This document shows positions 50,401 to 62,000 of a DNA stretch of 64,000 bases, one piece after another. Both the position numbers and the translations under genes were made by a program. Source of the stretch: Klebsormidium nitens (taxonomy: Eukaryota; Streptophyta; Klebsormidiophyceae; Klebsormidiales; Klebsormidiaceae); contig DF237111.1 in NCBI GenBank assembly GCA_000708835.1, forward strand, positions 62,001-126,000, read 5' to 3'. Each line of letters opens with the position of its first letter. Position 1 is the first letter of the stretch. The notes below the pieces were generated by a model. That model searched no databases. It had not been told where the DNA came from and was given only the letters and a program-made list of their open reading frames with translations.

Positions 50401-53400
50401 GTTTCACTAGACCCACTAAGTCGATGGTACTGCTTTCAAAATGGTCCCTTGCCCAGTTGCTGACACGCAGAGGAGTAGACCTGTGCACGAAAACGCCACG
50501 GAAGACGCACGTGTCGTATTAATGCAGATTTGCCCTCTCAAGTTCGAACACGTGATTGTCCGGGTCTGCTAAAGCGCTACGAAGTGAGGTTATGAGCTTA
50601 TGACCCACTGTATCTTGCAGACGTTTCTCGTTGGCCAAACATCTTTTTGGTGTTAGTGTTGCCCAATCGGCAAATATCCTAAGTTTGTCAAAGTACTGTA
50701 AATGTTCAGAACCTGCTCAGCTGGAGGGTTATAAGAAGCGGCTTGTTCGCATCTGCAGAGGCCGACAACGCGACGGAGAAGAACACGATTGTGTTCCGGC
50801 TGAAGAAGCGGTGCTGGGAGGAGGGGCCGAAAGGAGCGGAGACGAGAGTCAACGAGAAAGGTAAGCCAATCGCGAAGTCGGTTTCCAGCCTCCGTTTTCT
50901 TGAGCGTCTCCCGCGAAATCTTGTCATAGGCGAACGTTATTTTGGGGATAAGGTACGCGCGCAAAGTAGCCATGTCAGCATTTGCATGACGGCTTATATG
51001 GAAACCGGAGCAGTCACGTCGTGTCACTGCGCGTCGCGACTCTCACTGTGGAGATTTTATTCCAGCGTTGCGTTAGTCCTCGTCAAGAGGAGTTCTTAGA
51101 ATGAACTTTGTACTTTCGAGCAAGACTCTTCTGCTCGTTTGTCTCTGGGAAACACAGTTCCGCTAAGGGTTTGACTGCCTCAATTTCGCTCTGTCCCGTC
51201 GAAGCTTCTTCTAATTGCGCTCAATCATTCGCACCAAAGCATCGCTTCATCTCCTGCTTTTACTGACCCCCCCACAAACCACTGCAAAATTGTATCATAC
51301 CATTCATCTCTGCCCACTCCCCACAATCTCCTCCAGTCCTCTTTCAGATTTGCTCACCTTCCTCCCCCCCCTTTTCCCGCAGTCTACTCGAGCGACCTGG
51401 ACTGGCTCCTCCTTACCAGCGAGCGTCACTGGCTCTTCTGCTAGATCTAATTTCTATTAGGATCCCCCCCCTGGCGCTGATTCTGAATCTATTTTCCCCC
51501 TCTCCTCTCGCAGTGTACTCGAGCGACCTGGAGTGGGGCAGCGAGCTCCCTCGCACTCGCACCTTGTTTCGTTACGCCCGCCCCCCAATCCGAAGTGTGT
51601 TTTCTTACTCAAACCCCAGCCCTCTTCCCGCAGTCTACTCGAGCGACCTGGAGTGGCTCCCCCTGGGCAGCGAGCTGCCCCGCACTTGCATTCTCGGTCA
51701 TCTCTGTATCCCCAATCGAACACTCGCACTTTCGTTTTCCTTTTCAAAGCCTCGCTTACCCTCTCCCCCCCTCCCATCACGCAGTCTACTCGAGCGACCT
51801 GGAGTGGCTCCCCCTGGGCAGCGAGCTCCCCCCCGACGAGGAGACCAAGTTCACAGCATTTAATGCACCGCAAACCGCGCCGGGCGGCCAGCCCATCGCG
51901 CCGACGCATCCGGACATCGTCCTCGCGAAGCTGCGCAAGCGGCACGAAGTCGAACTAGAAGCGCACGCGGTGAAGGGCGTGGGGAAGGAGCACGCGAAAT
52001 GGTCGCCGGTGGCGACGGCAGCTTATCGGCTACTGCCGGAGGTAGGTTGGGCATTCTATATGTTTTGTGGATCTTTTTCGTTCCTCGTTTCTTATTCCAG
52101 GTATCGATGTGAGGCTGCGCAAGCGGCACGAGATCGAATTGGAAGCGCAGGCGGTGAAGGGCGTGGGAAAAGAGCACGCGAAGTGGTCGCCGGTCGCGAC
52201 GGCGGTGTACCGATTACTGCCGGAGGTGGATTGGGCGTTTATATGTTTATCACTTTTTTGTGTTCGTTGTTTTTAATGTGAAGCTGCGCAAGCGGCACGA
52301 GATTGAGCTGGAAGCGCATGCGGTGAAGGGCGAGGGGAAAGAGCACGCAAAGTGGTCGTCGGTCGGGGGGTGCGAGGATTACAAATTTCTGAATCCGATT
52401 CAAGAAGCATGAAGCGTACGGGTCCAAGTCTTGGAGGATCACTTTGTGTCTTCTGAGCTGTCATATTCTGCCTTCATTCGTTGACAAGAAGCACGCGAAT
52501 AGTCTTGGGTCGTGATCCGGTTGTTGTGCAAGGTGGGTTAGAGTCTCAATTGGTACCTTTCTGAGGGTTGAGGGACCTTACCAATTTGGGCTTGCGCCTT
52601 TTGAATGATGAGGTCGGGCGTACTCAGGTTCCCTGACTTTTCCTGTTCTGAATTTGTGGACTCTGTTTCGGCCTTCATTCTGGCAAGTCACGGCTCTCCA
52701 TTCGCAGTTTGACAGCATTCTGATAGTTAATGGGACCAGGGCCAAGGCGGGTTAAGTGTTGCGACTGGACGTCCATGTTTGGAAAGTATTACTCGCGCTC
52801 GTTTCTGCCTCTCCCGGTTGGAAGACTCTGATTGAAGACTTCTTACCTCTTCCAGGTGATACTCAAGGAGGACATCAGGGGCGACGAAGCGGACGAGCTC
52901 GTCAGAAAGTGCCCGGTACACGTGTTCGACATCGAAGATCTGGGGCCAGGTGAGGGGGAGTGCCCTGCAGGAGGAATCGAATATTTTGCTGCCGTCTCTC
53001 AGACGCATGGTTGGGTCTTGCGGTCATGAGGATCGTCGCGCCACCGCCTGGACTGGTGGGATAGTTCTGCAGTCCAGGGTGGCTGCGGTTGCGCTGCGGT
53101 ATAGGTATCGGTTCTGTTTCCTGTGTTAGCTGGGTTTGTACCGCCCGGATCGAACGGTACGTTTTGGGAGAACTATATCGTTGTCTCACCTGTCTTCAGT
53201 CTCGTTATCTTGGAACGGATGAGAGCAGCACTCAGCGGACAAGCAAAGGAAGACTGTGCGGACGTTTGCAAAGGTTACATTTGACACCACAGGAGGAGAT
53301 TTTAGACGGATGCTTTCGAGACGCTCCTGTGAAGCATGTCGGTTGTTGCCTGCGTGAACCTTTCGTCAAGTAGTCCGCTCAATTTGGAAACGCGATTTCT

Positions 53401-53627
53401 CTGCAGACGGAAAGCGGGCTACGGTGGCGCGTCCTCGGGACTGCACCCTGTGTCGAGAGTGTATACGAGAAGAGGGGTGGGAGGAAAAGGTGGCGCTGCG
53501 GCGAGTCAAGGATCACTTCATCTTCTCGATCGAATCTACAGGAGCCTTGAGGCCCGAGGAATTGTTCACAGAGGCGATCAAGATTCTTACGGACAAGTGC
53601 GAAAAGGTGCTGGCGGATCTGTTTTGA
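47473..53627 (+). CDS. RPAC1: RPAC1 (AC40), shared subunit of RNA polymerases I and III
   Basis: Seven exons: 47473-47607, 48642-48824, 50032-50161, 50759-50860, 51785-52041, 52856-52949, 53407-53627; all phases agree, 373 aa. RPAC1 is the alpha-like subunit that pairs with AC19 to nucleate assembly of Pol I and Pol III. Family blocks: a lysine-rich start ([15 protein letters not shown]), [81 protein letters not shown], the zinc-like CTLCREC segment, and a C-terminal [20 protein letters not shown]. Three exon edges are amplified in tandem in the neighbouring introns, described separately. The gene is convergent with the F-box gene. Confidence 0.94.
49315..50060 (+). repeat. Five-copy tandem array of the RPAC1 exon-3 acceptor edge
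   Basis: Exon-like starts lie at 49320, 49482, 49693, 49862 and the true exon at 50032, each following an AG. All match GTGCCGANGRTGGCGATTGA or a degenerate form. Periods are 162, 211, 169 and 170. The intervening bases are also related (repeated forms of CGCTTGACC...GCCTAACCA). The third copy is the most degraded. The four extra copies make up much of the 1,207-base intron 2. Confidence 0.9.
50183..50320. repeat. Degenerate GTGGTGACGTTCTCAA repeats in RPAC1 intron 3
   Basis: TGTGGTGACGTTCTCAA occurs near 50183 and again near 50262, with partial forms (GTGGTGACG, GGTTCTCAAGATC) around them. It starts right after the exon-3 donor and has no coding frame. Confidence 0.6.
51378..51830 (+). repeat. 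Four-copy tandem array of the RPAC1 exon-5 acceptor edge
   Basis: TNTACTCGAGCGACCTGGA follows a CGCAG acceptor at 51383, 51514, 51634 and the true exon start 51785; periods 131, 120 and 151. Each copy has a C/T-rich tract before its AG. The copies encode [29 protein letters not shown] and [15 protein letters not shown]. Confidence 0.92.
51931..52365 (+). repeat. Three-copy tandem array of the RPAC1 exon-5 donor edge
   Basis: The true segment 51931-52041 encodes [20 protein letters not shown] and continues to RLLPE. It recurs at 52115-52225 and, cut short, at 52283-52365 (offsets 184 and 168). Copies 1 and 2 differ at 15 of 111 bases; 11 of these are at third codon positions and only three residues change. 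Copy 2 has its own acceptor (TTATTCCAG) ending at 52100 and a GTGGAT donor-like end. Confidence 0.92.
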
Positions 53628-54786
53628 GCGGATCTGAACCATACGTGTCTAGTAGAGTCTCTTATATCCCAACGATTGGTACTGAGCCCGCGCTGCGGCT
53701 CAACCTAAATTGTATGGTGAGGTTTGCAAAGCTGCGCAAGCTCCATGGACGCATTCCGCGTGGTCAATTTCTCGGGTCACAAGACGGCAAGTCGATTCGC
53801 TTTCCCTCTAACCTATTTCAAGTTGGCGTGCACCCATAATCGCCTTAATTTGAAGTATGCAATGTGGACTGGATTCGTAATAACACGTGATGCATCTGGG
53901 CTGTGGGTGCTGTCACACGGAAAGTTCTTTTCGTGCGTTATAATGTTAGAATTCCCGACGAAGTGAAAGCTATCTTAATGATACTCTTACATATATACCA
54001 GTAGGATACTGCTTCCGCACGGAAACGATCTGCATGCGGTCCATACATGCCATGATGCACGTTTAACGATTTTCCGACACAAACAGCTAATATCATATAT
54101 GATACCTTGCCGCCTTCACGCCAAGGTATTCAAGCCGGGGGTAAAGTCGGGTATACGTTGTTCTCCCACATCAAGCATAATCCGCGTGCATGTGCGGCAG
54201 ACGGGAAGTTTATCTACGATCGACGTCTTGCAGTGCTTCAAGTTTCGATCGGCTTTACACAACGTGTGGAGCTCACGCAAATGTTCTTTCTAGCTTTGGT
54301 GAATCTGCAGTAGCGCGTGCCAGATCGAGCAATATACTGCATGATCAATTCTAGCTAGAGACTCCAAAGTCACTCGCGAGAGAGAAGGCATACTAATGAT
54401 GACAGGTTGACCTAGTGGACAGAGAACATGGCCGGCCTGAAGAATAACATGCATGTCAAAAGGATGCCATTATAACATGGACATGAATATGAGAGTGGAT
54501 GATTGGATATATTCATACAGGTACAATCCTGGACTTACTTTACGTTCCTAATCAATTCCGCGGTCAGGTTGTTCTCTGGGGACTGGAAGGCCACAATACG
54601 GTCTGAATGCGGCCCTTCAGTTACCTTATCATGCCATCGTCAAGACGTGTGGGCTTTCCTGTACAAGCACGGACAGCATTCTATCGACTATTTACAGTTC
54701 GCACGAAGAAATGCGAAGAACAGGAGCTATCACTACATGTCGTCCGAATTTTCCGACTTGTCTTCTCATTCGCTCTAGACTTAACC
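53628..54786. other. Convergent intergenic region between RPAC1 and the F-box gene
   Basis: About 1.16 kb, AT-richer than the coding regions. It should contain the two 3' UTRs. No protein or RNA gene was recognised. Confidence 0.5.
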
Positions 54787-54970
54787 TCAATCTCTTTCTG
54801 AAGAGATAGTCTCTAGCCAGTGCTGCGCGAGAGGATACCCTTGATTGGCTGCCCTCCCAAGCCACTCCAGCGCGCTGTCGTCGTCTCTTTCCACCCCTCT
54901 GCCGTCGTGATAGCACATGCCCAAGATCCATTGCGCCTGGGAGTTGCCTTGGTCGGCAACCTCTCTGTAT
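54787..54970 (-). pseudogene. Former 3' coding end of the F-box/LRR/Sel1 gene (out of frame)
   Basis: In a different frame from the open frame above, this stretch still reads as Sel1-like repeat: YREVADQGNSQAQWILGMCY, then HDGRGVERDDDSALEWLGRA, ending ETISSERD and a TGA at 54787-54789. It is reached only after a frame change and two nonsense codons upstream, so it is probably no longer translated as such. Confidence 0.7.
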
Positions 54971-56159
54971 CACCGCGCAGCCATTTCGGAATCTCGGTCG
55001 ACGCCTTTCCCGGTAGCGTAGGCCGAGGCAACGCCGAGCGCCGCTTATGCATGGCCATTTTCTGCACCCTTTCAGTGTACCACTTAAGTGAGCGAGCGTA
55101 ATCCGGTTTCGCAGCCAACTTGAACAGCGACCCGAGGCTGCACTGCGCGTCTGAATGGTCTTGTTCCGCAGCCTTCGTGAGCCACTTCTCAGCACGTGCC
55201 AGATCGGTTTCCACGCCACTTCCGTGCAGATAGCACCAGCCCAGGTGGTTCTGACCGTCAGCATTGCCGCGTTCCGCGGCTTTCCTGAACCACCGAACCC
55301 CCGCTTCTTCGTCTTCAGCCACACCTTTTCCGTTGTAGTAGCACAGACCGATGTTGTACTCCGTTCTCGCTTCTAGTTTCAGGCTTTTCAGGGCTGGGAG
55401 GCTTTGCAGAACGGGAGCTAGCGACTGGGCGCCTTCGAAGCCAACTGGGTTGTTTGATAGGTCGAGGGCTGTTAGAGCTCGAAGCTGCCCAAGGCTTTGG
55501 ACACTCAGGACTTTTTCTCGACCGTTCAGCTTGCTGCCCGACAAGTCCAAGCTCGTAAGCGAAGTGAGACTCTCAAGGCTAACCGGCAGCCACCACTTGT
55601 TCTCAGACATCCGAAGCTCTACCAACGAATGAAGTGTTCCGATTGCCTCATTCAATGGACATCGGGCGTCGTCGTAGAACGCGTTTCTGCAAAGGTCCAC
55701 ACTCTTGAGCCGTAGGAAGCCCTTCAAGCCTGTGAAAAATTCTGGGCCCAGCTTGCACGATGACAAACGTAGCTCAGTAAGTGTCTTCGAGTACATGGGG
55801 CCTGGGAGCCCTAAAGAGCCAATAGCGAGAGCGCGTACATCAAGGGTCTTCAGAGACGGCAGCTTCGAAATGCGCTTTCTCAGCAGAGGCACGTGCAACC
55901 ATGCCACGTCTTTTAAGGTCAGGCTCTCCAAGTCCTCGCGTCCTTTCAGGAAGGCAACAAAAGAGTGCACTTTGTCCTTCTCCGCTGAGCGCGTCCGCCC
56001 CAGCCTCGATTCGAAGAACGCACAGTGCGTGTCGCGCGCAAGCTTTCTAAACTGCTTGGACACAAGGCTGACGCTGACGAAGTCCTGCCCAGATGACGCC
56101 ACCACTCTCTGCAAGATGAGGAGCACGACCTCCTCCGGCAACGCCCGGAAATCCGCCAT
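54813..56159 (-). CDS. F-box / leucine-rich repeat / Sel1-like repeat protein with decayed C-terminus
   Basis: A single exon opening at the ATG at 56159; the frame extends to 56207 but without an ATG. Order: F-box (MADFRALPEEVVLLILQRV), leucine-rich repeats (LTELRLSSCKLG, LRALTALDLSNNPVGFEGAQ, and others), then Sel1-like repeats (YNIGLCYYNGKGVAEDEEAG and HLGWCYLHGSGVETDLARAE). F-box proteins link substrates to SKP1-cullin ligases, which CAND1 recycles; LRRs usually bind the substrate. After about residue 365 the frame leaves the Sel1 pattern and ends as unrelated, arginine-rich sequence at a TAG (54813-54815). The original frame continues downstream with nonsense codons at 55045-55047 and 54970-54972. 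The gene may encode a truncated protein of about 448 aa or be a young pseudogene. Confidence 0.78.
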   Translation of the reverse strand: MADFRALPEEVVLLILQRVVASSGQDFVSVSLVSKQFRKLARDTHCAFFESRLGRTRSAEKDKVHSFVAFLKGREDLESLTLKDVAWLHVPLLRKRISKLPSLKTLDVRALAIGSLGLPGPMYSKTLTELRLSSCKLGPEFFTGLKGFLRLKSVDLCRNAFYDDARCPLNEAIGTLHSLVELRMSENKWWLPVSLESLTSLTSLDLSGSKLNGREKVLSVQSLGQLRALTALDLSNNPVGFEGAQSLAPVLQSLPALKSLKLEARTEYNIGLCYYNGKGVAEDEEAGVRWFRKAAERGNADGQNHLGWCYLHGSGVETDLARAEKWLTKAAEQDHSDAQCSLGSLFKLAAKPDYARSLKWYTERVQKMAMHKRRSALPRPTLPGKASTEIPKWLRGDTERLPTKATPRRNGSWACAITTAEGWKETTTARWSGLGGQPIKGILSRSTG

Positions 56160-57444
56160 TTCTGTTGGGCGGTGGGCGCTAGGAAAATTGAACAAGTGCC
56201 GATTCACGAGACTTCAAGGAAACTGATCTCTGATTCGATCTTCGCCTCTTCGCTTCTGCTGCGTCGCGCCGTCGCAGCTAAGCAGGGGCTCGCTGTAGAG
56301 AATCATGTCTACCCAAAGGTCAGTTTCGAACGCATGATGATGCGAGTGGATTGCTCACATGCAGATTCTCAGAGTTTCAAGCCGTCGCCGTACGTCCGTG
56401 CGCGCGCAGGACCGGTTGTGCCTGCGCCATGCATCGATCATCATATCAGTGTACGAGGTCATGGGCGCCCAGTTGATTTGTGACTAACCATGAGGCCGGG
56501 TCACCTCGCCGCAAACTTTTCTTTATGCAGACGGCTGATCTCCAGTGCACGTATTGAAGGCGCACTGTCAGTTTCTACCAGAGTCGAGCAATGACTTCGG
56601 GCATTTCTGGGAGTCAAAAAGCGTCCTTTGGTACTGTTATATTTGCGGGCTTGTTCGACTTGTACGCACTCACGACGTACGCATCCATGCGCCGATGAAG
56701 TTTTCACGATCAGATTGGCTGTAGTATGTATATCAGCGATAGCGCTATCGAGCATGAAATAAGTATTGATATGTGGGAGTAATATAAGTGCCGGGATGTG
56801 TCGAGTCCGAAGTCCCTTTCTCATTTGGCCTCAGTCTGGTCAGAAGTATTGGGAACGGACATGTAGTCGTCGAGCCATTGAGTATGCGCTACTGACCCGA
56901 AGATGGATCGAGCTTTCACCTTCTGTTTTCAAATCTAGATAAGATCTAGATGAAGAGTCGCGGTGCATATAATAGAGAGAGCGGCGTGTGTTGAATTTCT
57001 TTGGCGTATTTGCATTGTGAACTTTGCTCAGTACCAATAGTAGGTAACTTGTTTGACAACGTATGAAAAAGACAGGAAGTATTAGATTGATCAAATCTTT
57101 GCTGGATCGAAGGAGCCTCTTCAGCTCCTCCTCAGCTACATGAAGGTACGTCAAAGAAAAGGCTCGACAAAACGAGATTGAATTAACGGGCAACGAGTCA
57201 ACTTGGCTAGTGAGCGAGCCGTCCGGCTAGCTAGAATTGTTCCGTCCGATGTCGCAAGCCTTGTAGCAAAGCGGTAGCAAAGCTGCTTGCATGCATGAAT
57301 CTGCTGAGGCGCTTCAACTTGTTAATAGTGATGGCGACCCGGCCAGCGGTCTTCCGGGTATGAGAGCCAGTTACGTACCCGGGCAGTCCTCAGAGCCCGG
57401 CGACTGGTAGCGACTTGAAGGATGAGCATTGAGGACTCCGAGTC

Positions 57445-57895
57445 GGAGTTGGGGCTCCGCCAGGGATTCCCATAGGCGGGCTTTAGTGGCGATCTCAGCC
57501 GGTTGGAGTGGAGGACCAGCCGGTGCCGAAGGCACCCTGCCGGCTCGCTTGCCGGCTTGCAGCCGGTAGAAACCACACCCCACCGGCTGAATCTTATACC
57601 ATATGTAACAAAGCCCCGCTATAAAATCATCATTTCCCCTCTGTTGATGTTCCAAACGGCCCAGAATGGCTCTGAGTCTAGGTATTTGTGCCTGAAATTG
57701 GTACGGAGCGCCAGAAAATGGCTTGAATATTGTCAAAGGCGATTTCTTCGGTACCGGCCGGCACAAATGGAAGGATGCCGGCCGCCGGCTTGAAGGCTGT
57801 GAGGAAGTTCTGGCCGGTAGGAATCACCAAGTGCCGGCTCCGTGACTGGCTGCCAAAAAATCCATGGGAAACCCTGGGCTCCGCCCTTGGGGGCG
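57445..57895. repeat. Diverged, CCGGC-rich inverted repeat (possible foldback element)
   Basis: The left arm has CAGGGATTCCCATA near 57461. The reverse complement of the right arm, near 57863-57880, has CAGGGTTTCCCATGGA. Both are followed by spaced AGCCGG and CCGG motifs in the same order. The middle has many GCCGGC/ACCGGC words. No transposase frame or target-site duplication was found. Confidence 0.35.
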
Positions 57896-58333
57896 TTCAT
57901 CCCGACTGCATTGTATTACGGCCGCAATTCCGTACTTTCAGCTGCATTCACCAGCATTAAAATATCTGCCGTCGAGGGCGCTCTCAGCCACAAGTCTCAC
58001 ACGCGTATGCACAAGCCGTTTATCAAAGTCCATGCGTGTGGATTTTCTTCGAGCAATTGTAACGCTTGAATCCTTCAGGAGGAGCCATGAAGTCAAGTGG
58101 AAACGATGCACTGGCTTGGACACCTATGATTACTTTCACCGTTACACCGCGGCTAGCACATTTGTTTCTGGAAACCTCCATATTCCGGAAATAGTGTTGT
58201 CGCCTTCATTCACGTTTGGACACGCGGTGTACTTGCAAGTAGGGCACCAGAATCTTTTTCTGCCCTGCGATTGGTCAGGAACTAAAGAGAGGATCCTGAA
58301 AACCAGTCAGATCCGCGCCCGAAAAAGTGTAAC

Positions 58334-58375
58334 ATGGTCATAAGCGGAGGGTTCGAACCTCTACTTATGGACCAT
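58334..58375. repeat. 42-base near-perfect hairpin
   Basis: ATGGTCATAAG pairs with CTTATGGACCAT (one bulged G), and inside it GGAGG pairs with CCTCT around a GTTCGAA loop. The loop resembles a tRNA T-loop, but no other tRNA arms are present. Confidence 0.6.
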
Positions 58376-59075
58376 TTTCTGGATAGGCGAAGCTCCATTC
58401 GAGTCGCCCCGTACACTTGAGTGTGGTACGTACCCAGTGACTTGGTAACGCTGTGGGAGCGAAAAGGCGAGCGTTACGTACGCGCTGTGCGGGAAGTCGG
58501 TGTAGCGAGGAAACTGGAACGCGACAAAGGTGCATGTTCTCAAGTTCGTTCCCTTTGTCCCATTCTGAATTTGTACAGTCAGACTGCAGGCTGATCTTGT
58601 GACCAAGAAACTCGATGAGGGCGCTCTAGATCTGAGAAGAAGGGAAGCCGCCCAGGTATTCGCAGGAGGAAGGCGGCAAGGACAAAGCTGGCGCCCCGAA
58701 AAGGGTTTCACGGAAGCACACTACGAACCACCCTAAGCGTGCCGACCATTTTTGGCCTCAGGAAGAGCCGTTTGAGGATAGCAGGTGCTCAGAGCTTGGT
58801 GTTGTTTTGCACGGGTTCCGTGCATTGAAGTGAGTTTTGAGAGAGCTTTGACCTGTGCTGCACTTGCTAGAAGGGTTGATAAGCCCCTTGGTTGGTGAGG
58901 CAGGCTGAAGAGCTCGAGTTTCCAAGGTCTACTGTAAGGTTCCTTCCCTGGTTTGCAACCGACAATCTCTGCCCCCCTGACTGTTGGCCGCTTCTTAGAT
59001 CTCAATAGACAGGGTAGAAAGACGCTTAGCAGGGGCACCAGTGTTGATGTTTCAAAGATTGTGAGGGGAAAGTTC

Positions 59076-62000
59076 ATGACAGAGCCAGTCATAACAACGA
59101 CCCCAGAGCTGCCAGGGTCTACTTCGGCTGGAATGGGTATGCTGGCTACTGCAGAAGCAGACCCCAGCGACTATCTCAACAAGCTTGCCAAGCATCCAAG
59201 ACTCTCCAGGTGAAGACCCAATGCGCCCCCATTCCTTTCTGCTCCTGAAGTACTGGCACGATGCGAACAAATATGTATGTCAGGTTGTGAGGACTAGGTA
59301 CAAGCCTGTTTTGTACCGAGTTAAGGCAGTTGCTGGTTTGCATCCGCCTCATTGATGCAATGCTGATGGGAAATTTGTCTAGATCTGTTATTTAGCAAGC
59401 AATCTTATGGATTGACTCAACAGGTCAATGTTGTTCTAAGACCACTTAGCTGCCATTTCCTATTAATCCTATAAGACCACTGATCTAACTACTACTGATT
59501 CTGGTGGTTGTACTGCATTAGTATCTTTGGGTTGAACACTTACTGACCAACCTTGAACTGGAAGTGGTTGTGATCCTGAAAAACCACTCATAGCATCAGA
59601 AGGAATCAGGTTCTCTGATCACCAGCCCGGTCCGAAGAGAAGATTGAGAAACGAGTTGAGGCACCCAAAAAGCGGTCAGAATCTACTTTTAGTTCTGCGT
59701 GAGTTCCTGCATGAGACCTCTGTATTGTGGTCTTCTTCTGAAGTCTAAACCTGGGAGAGCTGCAATATGCTTGTGGCACTTGGCAGTTTGTGCTTCACAT
59801 TGGCTGGGTATTCACTGTGTTCAGTTTAAGACCTGATAATGACATCTAGACTAGATAGAATTTGCACTATTGTGCAAACCTTTTCCCAGTTGCACATGTC
59901 TGCAGCAATGAATGCAATGATTCATGCCTGTCTGCAACAAGATCTCTTGCAATGTTGTTTGCTGGCCATTGTCAGGAGACTTTGACTGTTCAAGGTTGCA
60001 CTGCGGAACCTTCCTAAGGCAAGGGGGCTCCCTCATCGGTTGGCATTTGCTAACAGCATCCGAACAGCTGCAGTCTGGCTCTAACTGATGCAACATAATT
60101 CCTGCAGCTACATCGTTTTTGCTGTTGATGTAGGTCTTGCCGGCCAGTGTCACGGTTGAAAAATGCCGTCAGGATCTGAATGCTAAGGGTTTCCTTCTCT
60201 TCATGAGTAGGGTGACATGCGCTAAGGGGTAGTGTATGATGGTCTTGCTGATACACTGGGTGTCTGCTGCAGGATGCACGGTATTCCTGAAGGAGCGAAC
60301 GGGGAGTTCCTCTACCGGAGTAAACAGCCCCGCCCCCTGGAAGATGGGAACTGGATGTGCGAAGATCCAGCCTGCAGGAATGTCAACTATCCCAGGCGGT
60401 CAGAGGTGGGAAACATGCTGATCCTCATGATGCATTGCTGCTGTCATTCCATGTTCAGAGTCTTGAGTTTGTTAAACAGCTGCTCTAAGAGGTTCCAGGT
60501 GGTGGATAATTTGTTGCAGGTTGAGGAAAGAGGGACGGCATATCTGCTCGAGGAGGGGCATAAGTTGGTTGAAGTGTGCCAGGCAGGGGATAACCCCTGG
60601 CCTCACAGATGTTCCAACATGCACTATTCTAGATAGATATTCTTCTTTCTTGATTGCAGTGAGCTAGAACAGCATTTTTTTCCATCTGCTCTGAAGTCTA
60701 TAGCGCTCAGTACAATTAGAGTAGCCCCTTGACCACTATCTTCTTCCAGCCACATTGGAAATCGAGTCATGGGACATGCGCAAGGACGAGATTGAGTTGA
60801 GTTGCTGACAGAACCTAGTTTAGCTAAGCCTTTTGACGGTCCTTCTTCCACTGCAAGATCAAGCTCTTTTGGACTTAAGCTGTGCATAAGTCTCAAGACA
60901 GATATGTGAACTGAACTCTAGAGTGAGCCAGTTCATGCAGCGGTCATGTTCTCATACTCGATCTTTCCTGGTTGCAGTGCAACAAGTGCGGGAAGAAGCG
61001 GGGGTTGATAGGAGACACCATCGTGAAGAATTACGTGGAGTCCATCAAGCTGGCCCGGGGCGAGTCAGCACCTAGCGCCTTGCAACATGTATGTACCCGG
61101 GTTCTGTACTGGGGTTTGCTGGGACCTATTGAGTCACATTTTATGCTCTACTGGAATGAAGTTGCTGTTCTCCTTATCCAATCTGCTCCTCATCACTGTA
61201 GTATTTGAGCTCTAGAGATGGTGAGGATAGCGCCAAAACACGATTTGCCTGAAGCAAAACTGCCAATTGGAGCAGGGAGTTCTTTACAAAGAAGACGTGC
61301 TGGCGACTCAGCTCTGATTGGTCTAGACGACCCATCGGGAATCTGTTTGTTCTGCTCCTACGAGACAAATGGATTCACCAGCTGCAGTTGTGCAGTCGGC
61401 TTTGCACATGTGTTAGTAGCAACTACCCGTCAAAATGTCATGCACCCTCATTTGACACGCGAGACCTTTTCAAATCCCTTCCCCCTCCTTGGATCTAGAT
61501 AGGTAAGTCCTCTTTCAAACCCGGTCAATTGTTTGCCCAATTTCAGGACACCATCTTAAGACTCGGAGATTGGAGAACGAATCCAAGATTCGAGAATAAT
61601 CACTTTCGCAGGCTTCTCGACTGGCGAACATGTCGACCTACGAACGGGGGCCGTACTATCCGGACGTCATGGGGGCAGACCTGCGCTACTCGACTTCGGA
61701 ACATGATGCGTGGTTGGCGGCGGCTAATGGTGGGGGACTCGACGCTCCGTACACTCCGCAGTATACCACCAACGGGGGGTCGCACAGTCGGAGGTCAGCC
61801 TTCACGTGAGCTGATCTCCGCTCGTTCCCCTTTTATCACGACTATTTGCAACATGGAGAGAGGCCGTTTTTAACCCTCAATTGACCGAGTTACCTCTGGA
61901 CCGAGTTTTTAACCATCAGTGAATGTTGCCTATCTGCATGTCTTCCTGTTTGCTCGTTCCCAGTTTCCAGGAACCTGCCCGCACTAAGCCATGTAGCCAG

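Larger units (their letters stand above)
56160..59075. other. Intergenic region between divergent F-box and zinc-finger genes
   Basis: About 2.9 kb. It contains a diverged CCGGC-rich inverted repeat (57445-57895) and a strong hairpin (58334-58375), listed separately. No protein-coding motif is recognised. Confidence 0.45.

Noticed and set aside
51595-52281. A 228-residue open frame on the plus strand
   Set aside because: It contains RPAC1 exon 5 but runs into introns on both sides; the exon boundaries are set by splice sites and the family alignment.
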